DNA of 64,000 bases from Mucidula mucida. Taxonomy: Eukaryota; Basidiomycota; Agaricomycetes; Agaricales; Physalacriaceae. Where the stretch lies: positions 1 through 64,000 of the forward strand of contig JADNYV010000170.1 of the NCBI GenBank assembly GCA_015501055.1, given 5' to 3'. Of this stretch, positions 35,419 through 48,044 are shown one piece after another. Each line of letters begins with the position of its first letter. The first letter of the stretch is position 1. The notes beneath the pieces are model-generated. The model had not been told where the DNA came from and did no database searches. It saw only the letters and a list, made by a program, of their open reading frames with translations. Position numbers and translations under genes: made by a program.

Positions 35419-35862
35419 TGATGGGGGACCCTAGTAGGAGCTGCCTTGCCGCTCGGCGGAGTCTGAAAGTTGTAGCGGCCCGATAGATGCCTTCCCCCAC
35501 GCGCTGATCAAGCTCGAGTTCATTTTGTACTTAGTGATTAGCACTGTCCTTCGACAAATCTCCCTCTGTATTGGTAATGTAAGACAACCTTTGCGCAACC
35601 CTGCTAAGGAGATGAATTACGCTCCTCGGCGCTCGCGAGTCGTAAGTACTGCATAGACATTTTGACAAGTTGTTACTTCAAGGCGCCGTGGCCGCTATAA
35701 ATTAGCGCAATTGAATCATATGAGGGAAAAGGCATGAAAAGGCTGTAAAATAGCCTCCTGAAAACACAATAAAGAGAGTTGCTTGAGACTCTCGACTCTC
35801 GAGAGCTCAATGCCGGCATGCCGGGAAAATGATGGGGCAGCTCGTACTAGGGTCCCCCATCA
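35419..35862. mobile_element. MITE-like element A, unit 1
   Basis: Ends are inverted copies of TGATGGGGGACCCTAGTA followed by GAGCTGCC with one mismatch; 444 bases, no coding capacity. It sits about 80 bases upstream of the kinase start, so it could affect the promoter. No clear target duplication was found. Unit 4 lacks it at the matching position. Confidence 0.6.
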
Positions 35863-35892
35863 AACTCCAGACTTAGTATTATCCGGACCACC

Positions 35893-36606
35893 GGTCCGGA
35901 TAATCACCTAGAAGCGGTTAAAGTGAGGATAAGTCCCAGAATACAGCATTTCCCGGCCTCGATGATTTGAAAATCTAAATCAGATACCTTTTTTACATTT
36001 CTGAGCGAAGCAGTGAGAAAATAGACGGATGGGAGGTATATGAAAACCGCGACGAGCATCAAAACTCACTGATCAGATCAGTGTTTGGGGTATTTCAGGC
36101 GCTGGAGGTTCCCAGAACATCTGGGAAAGCTGTAGTACATAAATATACCATGTATGTAGTAGTCTAGCCTGACCTCTATCAACTTAGAGGAGTGACGAAG
36201 CTTTATACCTCGAAATGAGTCGTCGAAGCGTGATGTAACAGTGTGACGCTTGACTTGGTGAATAGTCACGCTCTGACAGTCGGGAGGCATCGATAGCTTC
36301 GTCTGTGTTTTCTCTGTTGAATAATGATAGCCACTCAGTGTATTGAGCATGGATCTATGTACTATAGCTTTCCCAGATTTCCTGGGAACCTCCAGCGCCT
36401 GAAATACCCCAAACACTGATCTGATCAGTGAGTTTTGATGCTCGCGTCGCGGTTTTCATATACCTCCCATCCGTCTATTTTCTCACTGCTTCGCTCAGAA
36501 ATGTAAAAAAGGTATCTGATTTAGATTTTTAAATCATCTAGGCCGGGAAATGCTGTATTCTGGGACTTATCCTTACTTTAACCACTTCTAGGTGATTATC
36601 CGGACC
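35893..36606. mobile_element. Foldback MITE-like element B, unit 1
   Basis: Two inverted arms of about 248 bases (35893-36140 and 36357-36606) starting GGTCCGGATAATCACCTAGA flank a ~215-base centre; the arms differ at only a few sites. Flanking ACC on both sides may be a 3-base target duplication but is weak evidence. No transposase frame. The transcript of this stretch would form a very long hairpin. Confidence 0.7.
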
Positions 36607-37085
36607 ACCGGTACAGATAGTAGTGGTAGGAACAACAGGTTTCATACACCTCACTCAGTTGGGTTTTGAGACTAACCATGATGTTCCATACTGCTGAGTC
36701 GGACTGCATGTGACTGTGTTTGCTTCCGCCGGCACACAAGTTAACGTACCGGACATCACTACAAACGTCTGAGTTAAATTGACTTGAATTCTACCAGCTG
36801 CTGCTCCTTTGGTTGGTGTGTATGTTAGCGGTAGAGCTATTTACACATTGAGAGAGTAAGTGTTCATTGATGCCCGGGCTTAAAATGTGAGATTTAAGAC
36901 CAAACTTGATATTGACTCAGCATTGAAACAGAAGAGTCCCAACCCTCTAATTGTCTCGGTGGACTTGTCATGCGCAAATGTGGAGGGTATAAATGAAATG
37001 TAATCTATTCTTTGCGGTTTGTATCCATGCAATGATTATGAAAGACTGACAAACAAGGGAAGAGACAACAAATATATGATGTTTA
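36607..37085. other. Spacer without recognised content
   Basis: About 480 bases between element B and the degenerate kinase, repeated in units 2 and 3. No gene or motif is recognised. Confidence 0.5.
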
Positions 37086-39757
37086 TTATGGTTCTATATG
37101 TTGTCTTAAATCATTTGCGCCAATAATATTATCCTTCTCCACAAACTTGCCCACAATAAATTGGTCCAGACTCTCTTGCTCAGCCTGGTAATCCTTGCTT
37201 GTCCCTCTAAAGCTGCTTCAGTCAAAGTCCGTAAAGTGTACCTTTCCTAGGTTGTCCTCCATGATGTTCCACAATCACACATTGCAATGCAAGATGTTGG
37301 CTTCATGCATGGCAGTTGGGATCAACTTTAAAGCAGTACTGAATACCTAACTCAACATGTGTTCAATAGCCAAGCAAAAGAGAAACGCACCCTGCCTCCG
37401 GTGATAGGTTGACTTTCTTATTGCTGTCCATCTGACAACCAAGAGGGTGACCAGCATCAGACAGCAAAAGAGCGTGCAGGTTAGCATTAACACCTTTGCG
37501 GTACAAAAGAAGACTTGGTATTCCAGAAACCCCCGCGCCACGGAGGTGCCAGTACACCTCAACTTTGTGTTCTAAATGTCGAGCTCGAGCATGGGTGGCA
37601 GCAAGTTTAAGAATAAACAGTAGCTGTGGGAGCCCCTGGGACGTGTCCTTCAATTGCTTTGCTACACTTCCCTTACCTTTGGACCAACCAGCCTTGGTCA
37701 ACAATTTGCTAGAAGAACTTTTGGGTTCAATGACGGCTCAATATACATCCCCAACTGAGCCCAAGCCAAGTTGTTTGTATGCAATGATCTTAAGGTACTC
37801 TTTTGGCCCATAACGTTCCTTGCGCTCAGAGTAGGGTTGAAGAAGAAGAAGAGGGGCGGGCGAGTTGAGATTGTCGAATCTAAAGAAGATTACCAGAGCT
37901 GGAAAGGTGTCCATGAAGGCAGTCATGGCTTAGCAAAAGTATAAACATTAGGAAAGAAAATGTAGTCTTGGCCTACTTCATTGCTTAGAGACAATTGGTC
38001 CTTATCTGATACAGCCCCGGCTTTGGACTTTTTATGAATACACTGCGGCTTGTCAAAGGTAGATCAGGAGGGCGCTCTCCAAAAGAGGTAGCCTTTTCAT
38101 AGTGTCAGATGCAAGAGCAATATGCAGCGCCGTTCAAAGACTCCCGTATGATATATTTTTGCACGTCCATATATCAATAAGACTCGAAAGGTATAGCATT
38201 TGCCATTTGCAATGGCAGATACTTATCCTGATAAAATTTGCACAGTCAAAGATAACTGCCGTCGCGTCTATTCTGACCGCGTGAACCCAAGCCTGCTAGA
38301 GTTAAATATTAGCAATGACCACAGGTGGCTTTCTGACCTTTTGAATATAATCTTTACATGCAGGCTTGTAATGCTGGTCTTTTTGCGCAGGACGTTGGAT
38401 GACATCTATATTGTGTTGGTTCCTCGCGTGCTCTGGAGCTTTTTGCTGGCAAACTTGCTGGCTACGGCGCGAACCCATTATTGGCGGTAACGTCCATGGA
38501 ACCTCCAAAGTGTCCGGCGGCAGTGATCCTTTGCAAGAGTTGCTACAGTAATCCAAGTCCAGGCACCATGAAAAGACATCCACGGTGTTAAGACACTTTA
38601 TGTCCTTTATCACAGATAACAGATCTGTACAAAATACTATATAGGGCGTCAGTTGCTGTGTATGCTGGCGGAGATGTTTGTATGTTTTCTTGTTTTTTCA
38701 ATTCATAGCCTTGAGCTCATCTGGGGGAGCTTCCACAATGTGCAGCACAAGGTTCTTGTTATGAATTGCCATATTTTTACATTTTTACATCTCATCATAT
38801 CTTATCGGGGGCTTGTCTTATCAGCCAATGGACTGTTTCATCATCTGTTTCGTCACCAATTATACTCCTTTTCATTACTGAAGCCATACTCATGTCGGAC
38901 ACACGCTCAACACATGGATAACATTATACATGCTGATACCTCATGGACTTCCTATTGTATACACACCACCGACACTTGTAACACACATGATTGTTTCAGT
39001 ATTATTACTCACATGCAGTTACCACTCATATTTAATAGTTTCACGGACTAGTAGCATACAACACTGGGTCAAGGGCGTGGAGTTATCCCTAGTGGAAATA
39101 CATATGGACAAGGAGTCCCAAACACAGACTTACTAGTATATAAGCAGTAGCGTAGTATCACTGTACTTTAGTTCCGATCTCGTTTATACACCTGGCCTAG
39201 CCTAGTTCTACGAACACGAACACTTTCTTTTCCTAAGTCTCTCTGTGGTACCTGGTTTAGTCATGTGGCTATAGTCAGTCGCTAACAGTTCTGAGATGTG
39301 TATTCCTCAACAATGGGGCCGAACTCCATGTGGGCAAGAGCATGCAGCCATTGTAGCAGTGCTATTAGGTTAGGCTGACTGGGATGGAAGACAAGGCTGG
39401 AAGCAAGCTGAGTTATGGCACACTCTAAACCATCCATTCTGTAGTCTATAATGGACCTGACGTCCGCACAACCAGCCCTGGTGATCAATACCTCAGCATC
39501 ATTTACCATGTCAAGCTCCTCGGTGGGAATACTTTCTAGGACAGCAAGCAGTTCAACATGGAAGGATGGAAGTATTTTCACTCGCTCAAGCATGAAGCTT
39601 TCTGAGAGGTGACAATTGAGGAAATATACAGAGGAGCAGTTGGCTTTGGTGCAGGCACAGATCATTTCTGTTTCACAAAAGGTGGATTGTACTTGAAGAG
39701 TTTTTGGCAAAGGCGGTAAGCGGGTCTATCCCGTGAGGTGGCAGTTGACTGCGACAT
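37086..39757 (-). pseudogene. Degenerate kinase paralogue, unit 1
   Basis: A diverged full-length relative of the 706-aa kinase. It begins MSQSTATSRDRPAYRLCQKLF at 39757, keeps LERVKILPSFHVELLAVLES and CAITQLASSLVFHPSQPNL, and in the second exon MTAFMDTFPALVIFFRFDNLNSPAPLLLL. It is broken by a solo LTR at 38757-39287, by a stop right after GLGSVGDVY (about 37738) and by loss of frame before the catalytic loop. It is clearly older than the array, because all units share these lesions. Confidence 0.85.
38757..39287. mobile_element. Solo LTR, unit 1
   Basis: A 531-base element starting TGTTATGAATTG and ending GTCGCTAACA (TGTTA...TAACA ends), bounded by the 5-base duplication GTTCT at 38752-38756 and 39288-39292. 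It contains a TATATAAGCAGTAG box near 39138, as expected of an LTR promoter read on the + strand. No second LTR or gag-pol is nearby, so it is a solo LTR left by recombination. It splits the degenerate kinase between TSQN and LVLHIVEAPPDELK. Confidence 0.85.
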
Positions 39758-39869
39758 CTTTTAGTCGCGCAGTGGAAACAAAGACACAATAAAGGGCAGG
39801 GAAAACCAACATGTGGTATCACACATATCATACCGGTTGTGCAGGCCGATTGTTGCCCTTTTCTTAATT

Positions 39870-40652
39870 TGAAGAGTGGTCCTAATTATTTTGTAGAGAT
39901 TAATATTGTATTGAACGCCTCGGCACGCTCTAGAAAACACATGATGTCAGTCAGCAGCTTCAAGAGTCAAAAAGACAAGCTGAAAATGCTGAGAGAGCAT
40001 TTGTACACGTTAATCATAAAACTGTGCATGCCCCTGTACATTACTGGCTTCCTCTTGGAGGTGTTATTCTTATACTGCAAGCAGGAACATTATAGATTAC
40101 AATGGTCTTTGTAAATTCCAACAATGTTTTGATGTACAACTGGAATACATGAGGGTCATTTGCAATGATCAGATTAATGTAGCCATATCTGATAGGACAC
40201 CACTATCCCCTCTAGCTCCATTGACATGTACCTACCAGAGAAATATCTTTGACGGTAAGTGTTTTCTCAGAAATCGGGCCTAACGGTGGGACTCCTTGAA
40301 GCCTCACTCGGAATGTAGACAGATCATCTGTACACGGCCTGTGGGATGATACAATTTTCTTGTGCGAATTACTTGAATGAGTTGAGCGCGCTTTGGAGGG
40401 TTGAAATTGCGCCACATATCATTTGATAAAGAATGGCTTGGTGTGGTGAAAACTAGATTGTGTTCGGGGCTTGAACACGCAAGTGCTCAAACTCCAGCAA
40501 GTGATATTTGGGAACCTTGTAGAGGGTATGCCGGTTTGTTGGGATGCAAGCAAGGTACAAAGCCGGCATAACACTGCATCGCGCTACCTTTCCTTGACGT
40601 GAGTAAGTATTCCTGGTGGGAAGAAGGCGCTCCTCGGTAGATATACCGAGCG
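39870..40652 (+). pseudogene. Diverged CDF 3' segment, unit 1
   Basis: Begins SGPNYFVEINIVLNAS, against SGPDYFVEIDIVMDAS in the intact CDF gene, and continues through the final intron, last exon and about 500 bases of downstream sequence, with frame-breaking changes. It lies upstream of the next unit exactly as the intact CDF 3' end lies upstream of unit 1. Confidence 0.8.
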
Positions 40653-40767
40653 CGCGAATATCACGTGTACGCGTTATTTCTCACCACGGCGAAGATGGCC
40701 ACATGAGCACAGACACCAAAGATTCCCGCAGCGAAAGCGACGACAGACATCGGAGCTCAACGATATC

Positions 40768-41285
40768 TCCTTTCCCGGTTGTACCCTGCGCGACGTCGCT
40801 TCTCTCCAGATTCGCGCCAAGGCTGCGGCGCTCGCGAGCGTGCGTATTTCTACTTACCATCTGGGATGAGACTAACGTTCTTCTAGACGACCAACTGGCT
40901 GTTTACCTTCCTGGTTGTCATGTATACCCCAGTTGCCATTGACTTGTCGCATGTACGTAGGGTTTTGTCGTCTGGGCGTGCACCAATTTCGCTTTCATCC
41001 CCATCACTTACTTCTTCTATGTGGAGACCACTGGCCAGACGCTCGAGGATATTGATCTCATCGTGAGTGTTCTCTCGTTATTCGATATTTTGTCTGAACA
41101 TCATACAGTTCGAAGGCGAGAAGGGCATATTCCTTGGTCCTTCATCCGCTCGTCGGGCCCAGGAGATTGTGCGCCGCAGAAATCAATAATACGCAGAGAA
41201 GTTGGCCTCCAAAAAGGCTGGGACTGAGATTTCGAGTGTCCCGTCGAAGACTCAGTCCAAGACGAGCATAGAGCATCATGAGTAG
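40768..41285 (+). pseudogene. Sugar-transporter 3' fragment, unit 2
   Basis: Same broken fragment as in unit 1, with the same deletion and early stop. Confidence 0.85.
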
Positions 41286-41344
41286 GGTGGTCGGATGAGG
41301 TGTGGGTAATGTCATATAAGATTCTTCAAACCGACGTCGATTCA

Positions 41345-43518
41345 TTACGGTTCTGTACGTCGTCTCAGATCGTCTGCGCCGATAATATCATCTTTATCCA
41401 CAAACTCGCCCGCGATAAATCGATCCAATCTCTCTTGCTCCGCCTGGTAATCCTCGCTTGTCCCTCTAAAACTGCTTCGGTCAAAGTCTGTAAAGCGTAC
41501 CCGGCCAAAGTCGTCCTCCATGATGTTCCACGATCGCACGTCGCGATGCAGGACACCGGCTTCGTGAATGGCGGTCAATATCGATTTTAATTCAACGCTA
41601 GACACCGACTTCAATTTGCCTTCGAAAAATAAGCGATAGGAAACATACCCTGCCTCCGCTGACAGGTCGACTTTCTTGTCGCTGTCCATCCGATACCCAA
41701 GGGACCGACCAGCGTCAGATAGCATGAGGACACGAAGGTCGGCATTGACACCTTCACGGTATGAAAGGACAGAGGGTATCCCAGAAACGCCCTTGTCGTG
41801 TAGATGGCGATAGACCTGCGCTTCGTGCTGAAGACGCCGCGCGCGTGTGTCTGTGGGAGCCACTTTAAGAATAAACGGTCGATGAGGGAGGCTTTCGGAT
41901 GTAGCCTTTGCTGGTTTTGCCTTTCCTTTGGATCTACCAGCCTTATTCACAGGGCCTTTGACCTTTTCTGTAGGAGGACCATCAGGTTCAATGACAGCTC
42001 GGTATACGTCCCCGACTGAGCCTGACCCGAGTTGCTTGTACGCGATGACCTTGAGATACTCCGTTGGTTCATAACGCATTTTGCGCTTGGAGTCGGGTGA
42101 AAATAACAGGAGAGGCGCGGGTGAATCGAGGTAATCGAACCTAAAGAAGACGGCCAACACGGGAAACTTCTCCATGTAAGCTGCCATGGCCTATAGGAGA
42201 CGTAAGGAATGAAATTTTATGGAACGAAAAGCAATAAATTCACTTTATCAATCGATAACAGCTCCTCTTGAGCAGATGTAGGATTGTGAGTTTTAGCAGC
42301 CTTAATAGGACAGTGCGGTTCCAACTCGAAGGTTGATTTCCGTTTGCCGAGGACGGTGTTCTCTAGGAGAGGTAACCTCTGTACCGCGTCAGCCGCAATA
42401 GCAACATGCAGCGCCGTCCAAATTCCACCATATGTAGGATCCTTACATGTCCGTATATCAATCAGACTGGAAAGGTATAAAGTTTGGCGTTCGCGATGGC
42501 GAATACCAATTCGAAGAAAATTACCACAGTCAAATAGTACTGCAGTTGCGTCATTTCTTACCGCCGCCACCCAGGCCTGTAGCAACTTGAGTGACACGGT
42601 AATGGTATTACAGGGCTGGCTGACCTTTTGAACATAATCATCGCAGACAGGCTGATAACGGGTATCCTTCTGTCCAGGGCGCTCATTAACGCCGATGTCC
42701 TGAGGATTGTTAGCAGGCTTCGGAACCTCCTGGTAGCGTACGCGACGGCTTCGCCGAGGTCCTGTCGATTTCGGCAATGTATAGGGAACCTCTGAAGCAT
42801 CCGGTGGCAATGCTTTCTCGCGGGAGCCACTCGCCGAGTATTCCGAGTCGAAGCGCCATGGGAATACATCCATAGAACCAAGGCGATCCATGTCCTTCAT
42901 CAATGGCAGGGCGTCCGTGCAGAATACCATATATGATGTAAGTAGGGCGGTATTCCTGCGGAGACGTTCAAGTAGGTTCCTGTGCTTTCTACTGAATGTC
43001 TCTACTTCATCCGGAGGTGGGGGTGCAACCTGCAGCAAAAGGTTTTGGGACGCATAGTCCTGATCTATCAGGCTCGACATAGTTTTTGCAGGGGCTTTCG
43101 TCCAGCGTAGCCATTGCCATAGGTCGGGCTCGCTAGGATGGAAAACCAAACTGGATGCAATCTGCGTGACTGCAGCTTCTATGCCGTCTGATCGATACCT
43201 TATAATGGCAGGAGCATCAACCCTTGTCATGGTGGAAGCCCTAAATGGAATCCCGAAATCGGTGTCTTCTAACGCGTCCAGCTCCTTGGAAAAGGAGTCA
43301 AGCCCAGCAAACATCTCAGTCTGTAGCAATGGCAGCAGTTTTACGCGCTTAAGTATTAGACTTTTTGACAGATGACGGTCTAGGAAGTGAAGAGGAGGGC
43401 TTGGTTTCGGGGCGGGTACAGATGGCTTCCGCTGGAGAGAAGGGTGCTGATAAGAGAACAGCTTTTCGCGGTGCGTGAGAGGAGGGGCATTCTGCGAGGA
43501 GGGCGTAGGGTGTGCCAT
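41345..43518 (-). CDS. Atypical protein kinase, array copy 2
   Basis: The encoded protein is identical to copy 1 as far as read, with both exons intact (42244-43518 and 41345-42190) and the same HRDVRSWN and DFD motifs. Confidence 0.85.
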
Positions 43519-43596
43519 TCTTGGCAATGAAGACGTGAAGGGCGAACGAAAGCCAACAAAAAGCCACAAAAAGCCACCATGATGTAGTCTAGGTTC

Positions 43597-44040
43597 TGAT
43601 GGGGGACCCTAGTAGGAGCTGCCTTGCCGCTCGGCGGAGTCTGAAAGTTGTAGCGGCCCGATAGATGCCTTCCCCCACGCGCTGATCAAGCTCGAGTTCA
43701 TTTTGTACTTAGTGATTAGCACTGTCCTTCGACAAATCTCCCTCTGTATTGGTAATGTAAGACAACCTTTGCGCAACCCTGCTAAGGAGATGAATTACGC
43801 TCCTCGGCGCTCGCGAGTCGTAAGTACTGCATAGACATTTTGACAAGTTGTTACTTCAAGGCGCCGTGGCCGCTATAAATTAGCGCAATTGAATCATATG
43901 AGGGAAAAGGCATGAAAAGGCTGTAAAATAGCCTCCTGAAAACACAATAAAGAGAGTTGCTTGAGACTCTCGACTCTCGAGAGCTCAATGCCGGCATGCC
44001 GGGAAAATGATGGGGCAGCTCGTACTAGGGTCCCCCATCA
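43597..44040. mobile_element. MITE-like element A, unit 2
   Basis: Same inverted-repeat element as in unit 1, in the same position before the kinase start. Confidence 0.6.
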
Positions 44041-44070
44041 AACTCCAGACTTAGTATTATCCGGACCACC

Positions 44071-44784
44071 GGTCCGGATAATCACCTAGAAGCGGTTAAA
44101 GTGAGGATAAGTCCCAGAATACAGCATTTCCCGGCCTCGATGATTTGAAAATCTAAATCAGATACCTTTTTTACATTTCTGAGCGAAGCAGTGAGAAAAT
44201 AGACGGATGGGAGGTATATGAAAACCGCGACGAGCATCAAAACTCACTGATCAGATCAGTGTTTGGGGTATTTCAGGCGCTGGAGGTTCCCAGAACATCT
44301 GGGAAAGCTGTAGTACATAAATATACCATGTATGTAGTAGTCTAGCCTGACCTCTATCAACTTAGAGGAGTGACGAAGCTTTATACCTCGAAATGAGTCG
44401 TCGAAGCGTGATGTAACAGTGTGACGCTTGACTTGGTGAATAGTCACGCTCTGACAGTCGGGAGGCATCGATAGCTTCGTCTGTGTTTTCTCTGTTGAAT
44501 AATGATAGCCACTCAGTGTATTGAGCATGGATCTATGTACTATAGCTTTCCCAGATTTCCTGGGAACCTCCAGCGCCTGAAATACCCCAAACACTGATCT
44601 GATCAGTGAGTTTTGATGCTCGCGTCGCGGTTTTCATATACCTCCCATCCGTCTATTTTCTCACTGCTTCGCTCAGAAATGTAAAAAAGGTATCTGATTT
44701 AGATTTTTAAATCATCTAGGCCGGGAAATGCTGTATTCTGGGACTTATCCTTACTTTAACCACTTCTAGGTGATTATCCGGACC
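44071..44784. mobile_element. Foldback MITE-like element B, unit 2
   Basis: Same long inverted-arm element as in unit 1; the ~480 bases after it (44785-45263) hold no recognised feature. Confidence 0.7.
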
Positions 44785-45263
44785 ACCGGTACAGATAGTA
44801 GTGGTAGGAACAACAGGTTTCATACACCTCACTCAGTTGGGTTTTGAGACTAACCATGATGTTCCATACTGCTGAGTCGGACTGCATGTGACTGTGTTTG
44901 CTTCCGCCGGCACACAAGTTAACGTACCGGACATCACTACAAACGTCTGAGTTAAATTGACTTGAATTCTACCAGCTGCTGCTCCTTTGGTTGGTGTGTA
45001 TGTTAGCGGTAGAGCTATTTACACATTGAGAGAGTAAGTGTTCATTGATGCCCGGGCTTAAAATGTGAGATTTAAGACCAAACTTGATATTGACTCAGCA
45101 TTGAAACAGAAGAGTCCCAACCCTCTAATTGTCTCGGTGGACTTGTCATGCGCAAATGTGGAGGGTATAAATGAAATGTAATCTATTCTTTGCGGTTTGT
45201 ATCCATGCAATGATTATGAAAGACTGACAAACAAGGGAAGAGACAACAAATATATGATGTTTA

Positions 45264-47932
45264 TTATGGTTCTATATGTTGTCTTAAATCATTTGCGCCA
45301 ATAATATTATCCTTCTCCACAAACTTGCCCACAATAAATTGGTCCAGACTCTCTTGCTCAGCCTGGTAATCCTTGCTTGTCCCTCTAAAGCTGCTTCAGT
45401 CAAAGTCCGTAAAGTGTACCTTTCCTAGGTTGTCCTCCATGATGTTCCACAATCACACATTGCAATGCAAGATGTTGGCTTCATGCATGGCAGTTGGGAT
45501 CAACTTTAAAGCAGTACTGAATACCTAACTCAACATGTGTTCAATAGCCAAGCAAAAGAGAAACGCACCCTGCCTCCGGTGATAGGTTGACTTTCTTATT
45601 GCTGTCCATCTGACAACCAAGAGGGTGACCAGCATCAGACAGCAAAAGAGCGTGCAGGTTAGCATTAACACCTTTGCGGTACAAAAGAAGACTTGGTATT
45701 CCAGAAACCCCCGCGCCACGGAGGTGCCAGTACACCTCAACTTTGTGTTCTAAATGTCGAGCTCAAGCATGGGTGGCAGCAAGTTTAAGAATAAACAGTA
45801 GCTGTGGGAGCCCTGGGACGTGTCCTTCAATTGCTTTGCTACACTTCCCTTACCTTTGGACCAACCAGCCTTGGTCAACAATTTGCTAGAAGAACTTTTG
45901 GGTTCAATGACGGCTCAATATACATCCCCAACTGAGCCCAAGCCAAGTTGTTTGTATGCAATGATCTTAAGGTACTCTTTTGGCCCATAACGTTCCTTGC
46001 GCTCAGAGTAGGGTTGAAGAAGAAGAAGAGGGGCGGGCGAGTTGAGATTGTCGAATCTAAAGAAGATTACCAGAGCTGGAAAGGTGTCCATGAAGGCAGT
46101 CATGGCTTAGCAAAAGTATAAACATTAGGAAAGAAAATGTAGTCTTGGCCTACTTCATTGCTTAGAGACAATTGGTCCTTATCTGATACAGCCCCGGCTT
46201 TGGACTTTTTATGAATATACTGCGGCTTGTCAAAGGTAGATCAGGAGGGCGCTCTCCAAAAGAGGTAGCCTTTTCATAGTGTCAGATGCAAGAGCAATAT
46301 GCAGCGCCGTTCAAAGACTCCCGTATGATATATTTTGCACGTCCATATATCAATAAGACTCGAAAGGTATAGCATTTGCCATTTGCAATGGCAGATACTT
46401 ATCCTGATAAAATTTGCACAGTCAAAGATAACTGCCGTCGCGTCTATTCTGACCGCGTGAACCCAAGCCTGCTAGAGTTAAATATTAGCAATGACCACAG
46501 GTGGCTTTCTGAACCTTTGAATATAATCTTTACATGCAGGCTTGTAATGCTGGTCTTTTTGCGCAGGACGTTGGATGACATCTATATTGTGTTGGTTCCT
46601 CGCGTGCTCTGGAGCTTTTTGCTGGCAAACTTGCTGGCTACGGCGCGAACCCATTATTGGGGTAACGTCCATGGAACCTCCAAAGTGTCCGGCGGCAGTG
46701 ATCCTTTGCAAAGAGTTGCTACAGTAATCCAAGTCCAGGCACCATGAAAAGACATCCACGGTGTTAAGACACTTTATGTCCTTTATCACAGATAAAGATC
46801 TGTACAAAATACTATATAGGGCGTCAGTTGCTGTGTATGCTGGCGGAGATGTTTGTATGTTTTCTTGTTTTTTCAATTCATAGCCTTGAGCTCATCTGGG
46901 GGAGCTTCCACAATGTGCAGCACAAGGTTTCTTGTTATGAATTGCCATATTTTTTACATTTTTACATCTCATCATATCTTATCGGGGGCTTGTCTTATCA
47001 GCCAATGGACTGTTTTCATCATCTGTTTCGTCACCAATTATACTCCTTTTCATTACTGAAGCCATACTCATGTCGGACACACGCTCAACACATGGATAAC
47101 ATTATACATGCTGATACCTCATGACTTCCTATTGTATACACACCACCGACACTTGTAACACACATGATTGTTTCAGTATTATTACTCACAGCAGTTACCA
47201 CTCATATTTAATAGTTTCACGGACTAGTAGCATACAACACTGGGTCAAGGGCGTGGAGTTATCCCTAGTGGAAATACATATGGACAAGGAGTCCCAAACA
47301 CAGACTTACTAGTATATAAGCAGTAGCGTAGTATCACTGTACTTTAGTTCCGATCTCTTTATACACCTGGCCTAGCCTAGTTCTACGAACACGAACACTT
47401 TCTTTTCCTAAGTCTCTCTGTGGTACCTGGTTTAGTCATGTGGCTATAGTCAGTCGCTAACAGTTCTGAGATGTGTATTCCTCAACAATGGGGCCGAACT
47501 CCATGTGGGCAAGAGCATGCAGCCATTGTAGCAGTGCTATTAGGTTAGGCTGACTGGGATGGAAGACAAGGCTGGAAGCAAGCTGAGTTATGGCACACTC
47601 TAAACCATCCATTCTGTAGTCTATAATGGACCTGACGTCCGCACAACCAGCCCTGGTGATCAATACCTCAGCATCATTTACCATGTCAAGCTCCTCGGTG
47701 GGAATACTTTCTAGGACAGCAAGCAGTTCAACATGGAAGGATGGAAGTATTTTCACTCGCTCAAGCATGAAGCTTTCTGAGAGGTGACAATTGAGGAAAT
47801 ATACAGAGGAGCAGTTGGCTTTGGTGCAGGCACAGATCATTTCTGTTTCACAAAAGGTGGATTGTACTTGAAGAGTTTTTGGCAAAGGCGGTAAGCGGGT
47901 CTATCCCGTGAGGTGGCAGTTGACTGCGACAT
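45264..47932 (-). pseudogene. Degenerate kinase paralogue, unit 2
   Basis: Same broken relative as in unit 1, with extra one-base indels (for example GGAGCCCTGGG near 45812 instead of GGAGCCCCTGGG) that break the frame further. Confidence 0.85.
46933..47462. mobile_element. Solo LTR, unit 2
   Basis: Same LTR and position as in unit 1, with TGTTA/TAACA ends; the left duplication reads GTTTCT (one extra T) here. Confidence 0.8.
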
Positions 47933-48044
47933 CTTTTAGTCGCGCAGTGGAAACAAAGACACAATAAAGGGCAGGGAAAACCAACATGTGGTATCACACA
48001 TATCATACCGGTTGTGCAGGCCGATTGTTGCCCTTTTCTTAATT

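Larger units (their letters stand above)
32475..40652. repeat. Tandem array unit 1 (8,178 bp)
   Basis: First full unit of a head-to-tail array. The boundary is set where copies become nearly identical (CGCGAATATCACGTG at 32475, 40653, 48828 and 57004). Order: transporter fragment (+), atypical kinase (-), two inverted-repeat elements, a ~480-base spacer, degenerate kinase (-) split by a solo LTR, and a diverged CDF 3' segment (+). Confidence 0.95.

Noticed and set aside
35817..35836. GCCGGCATGCCGGG palindrome as an operator or origin
   Set aside because: It lies within MITE-like element A and is more simply part of that element's secondary structure.
36078..36416. 112-aa frame repeated in each unit
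   Set aside because: It lies wholly within the foldback element and spans its arms and centre; no sign of a real protein.
38757..39287. Exon or gene in the AT-rich block inside the degenerate kinase
   Set aside because: The TGTTA/TAACA ends and GTTCT duplication explain it as a solo LTR; the frames there (such as the 132-aa + frame) have no motif.
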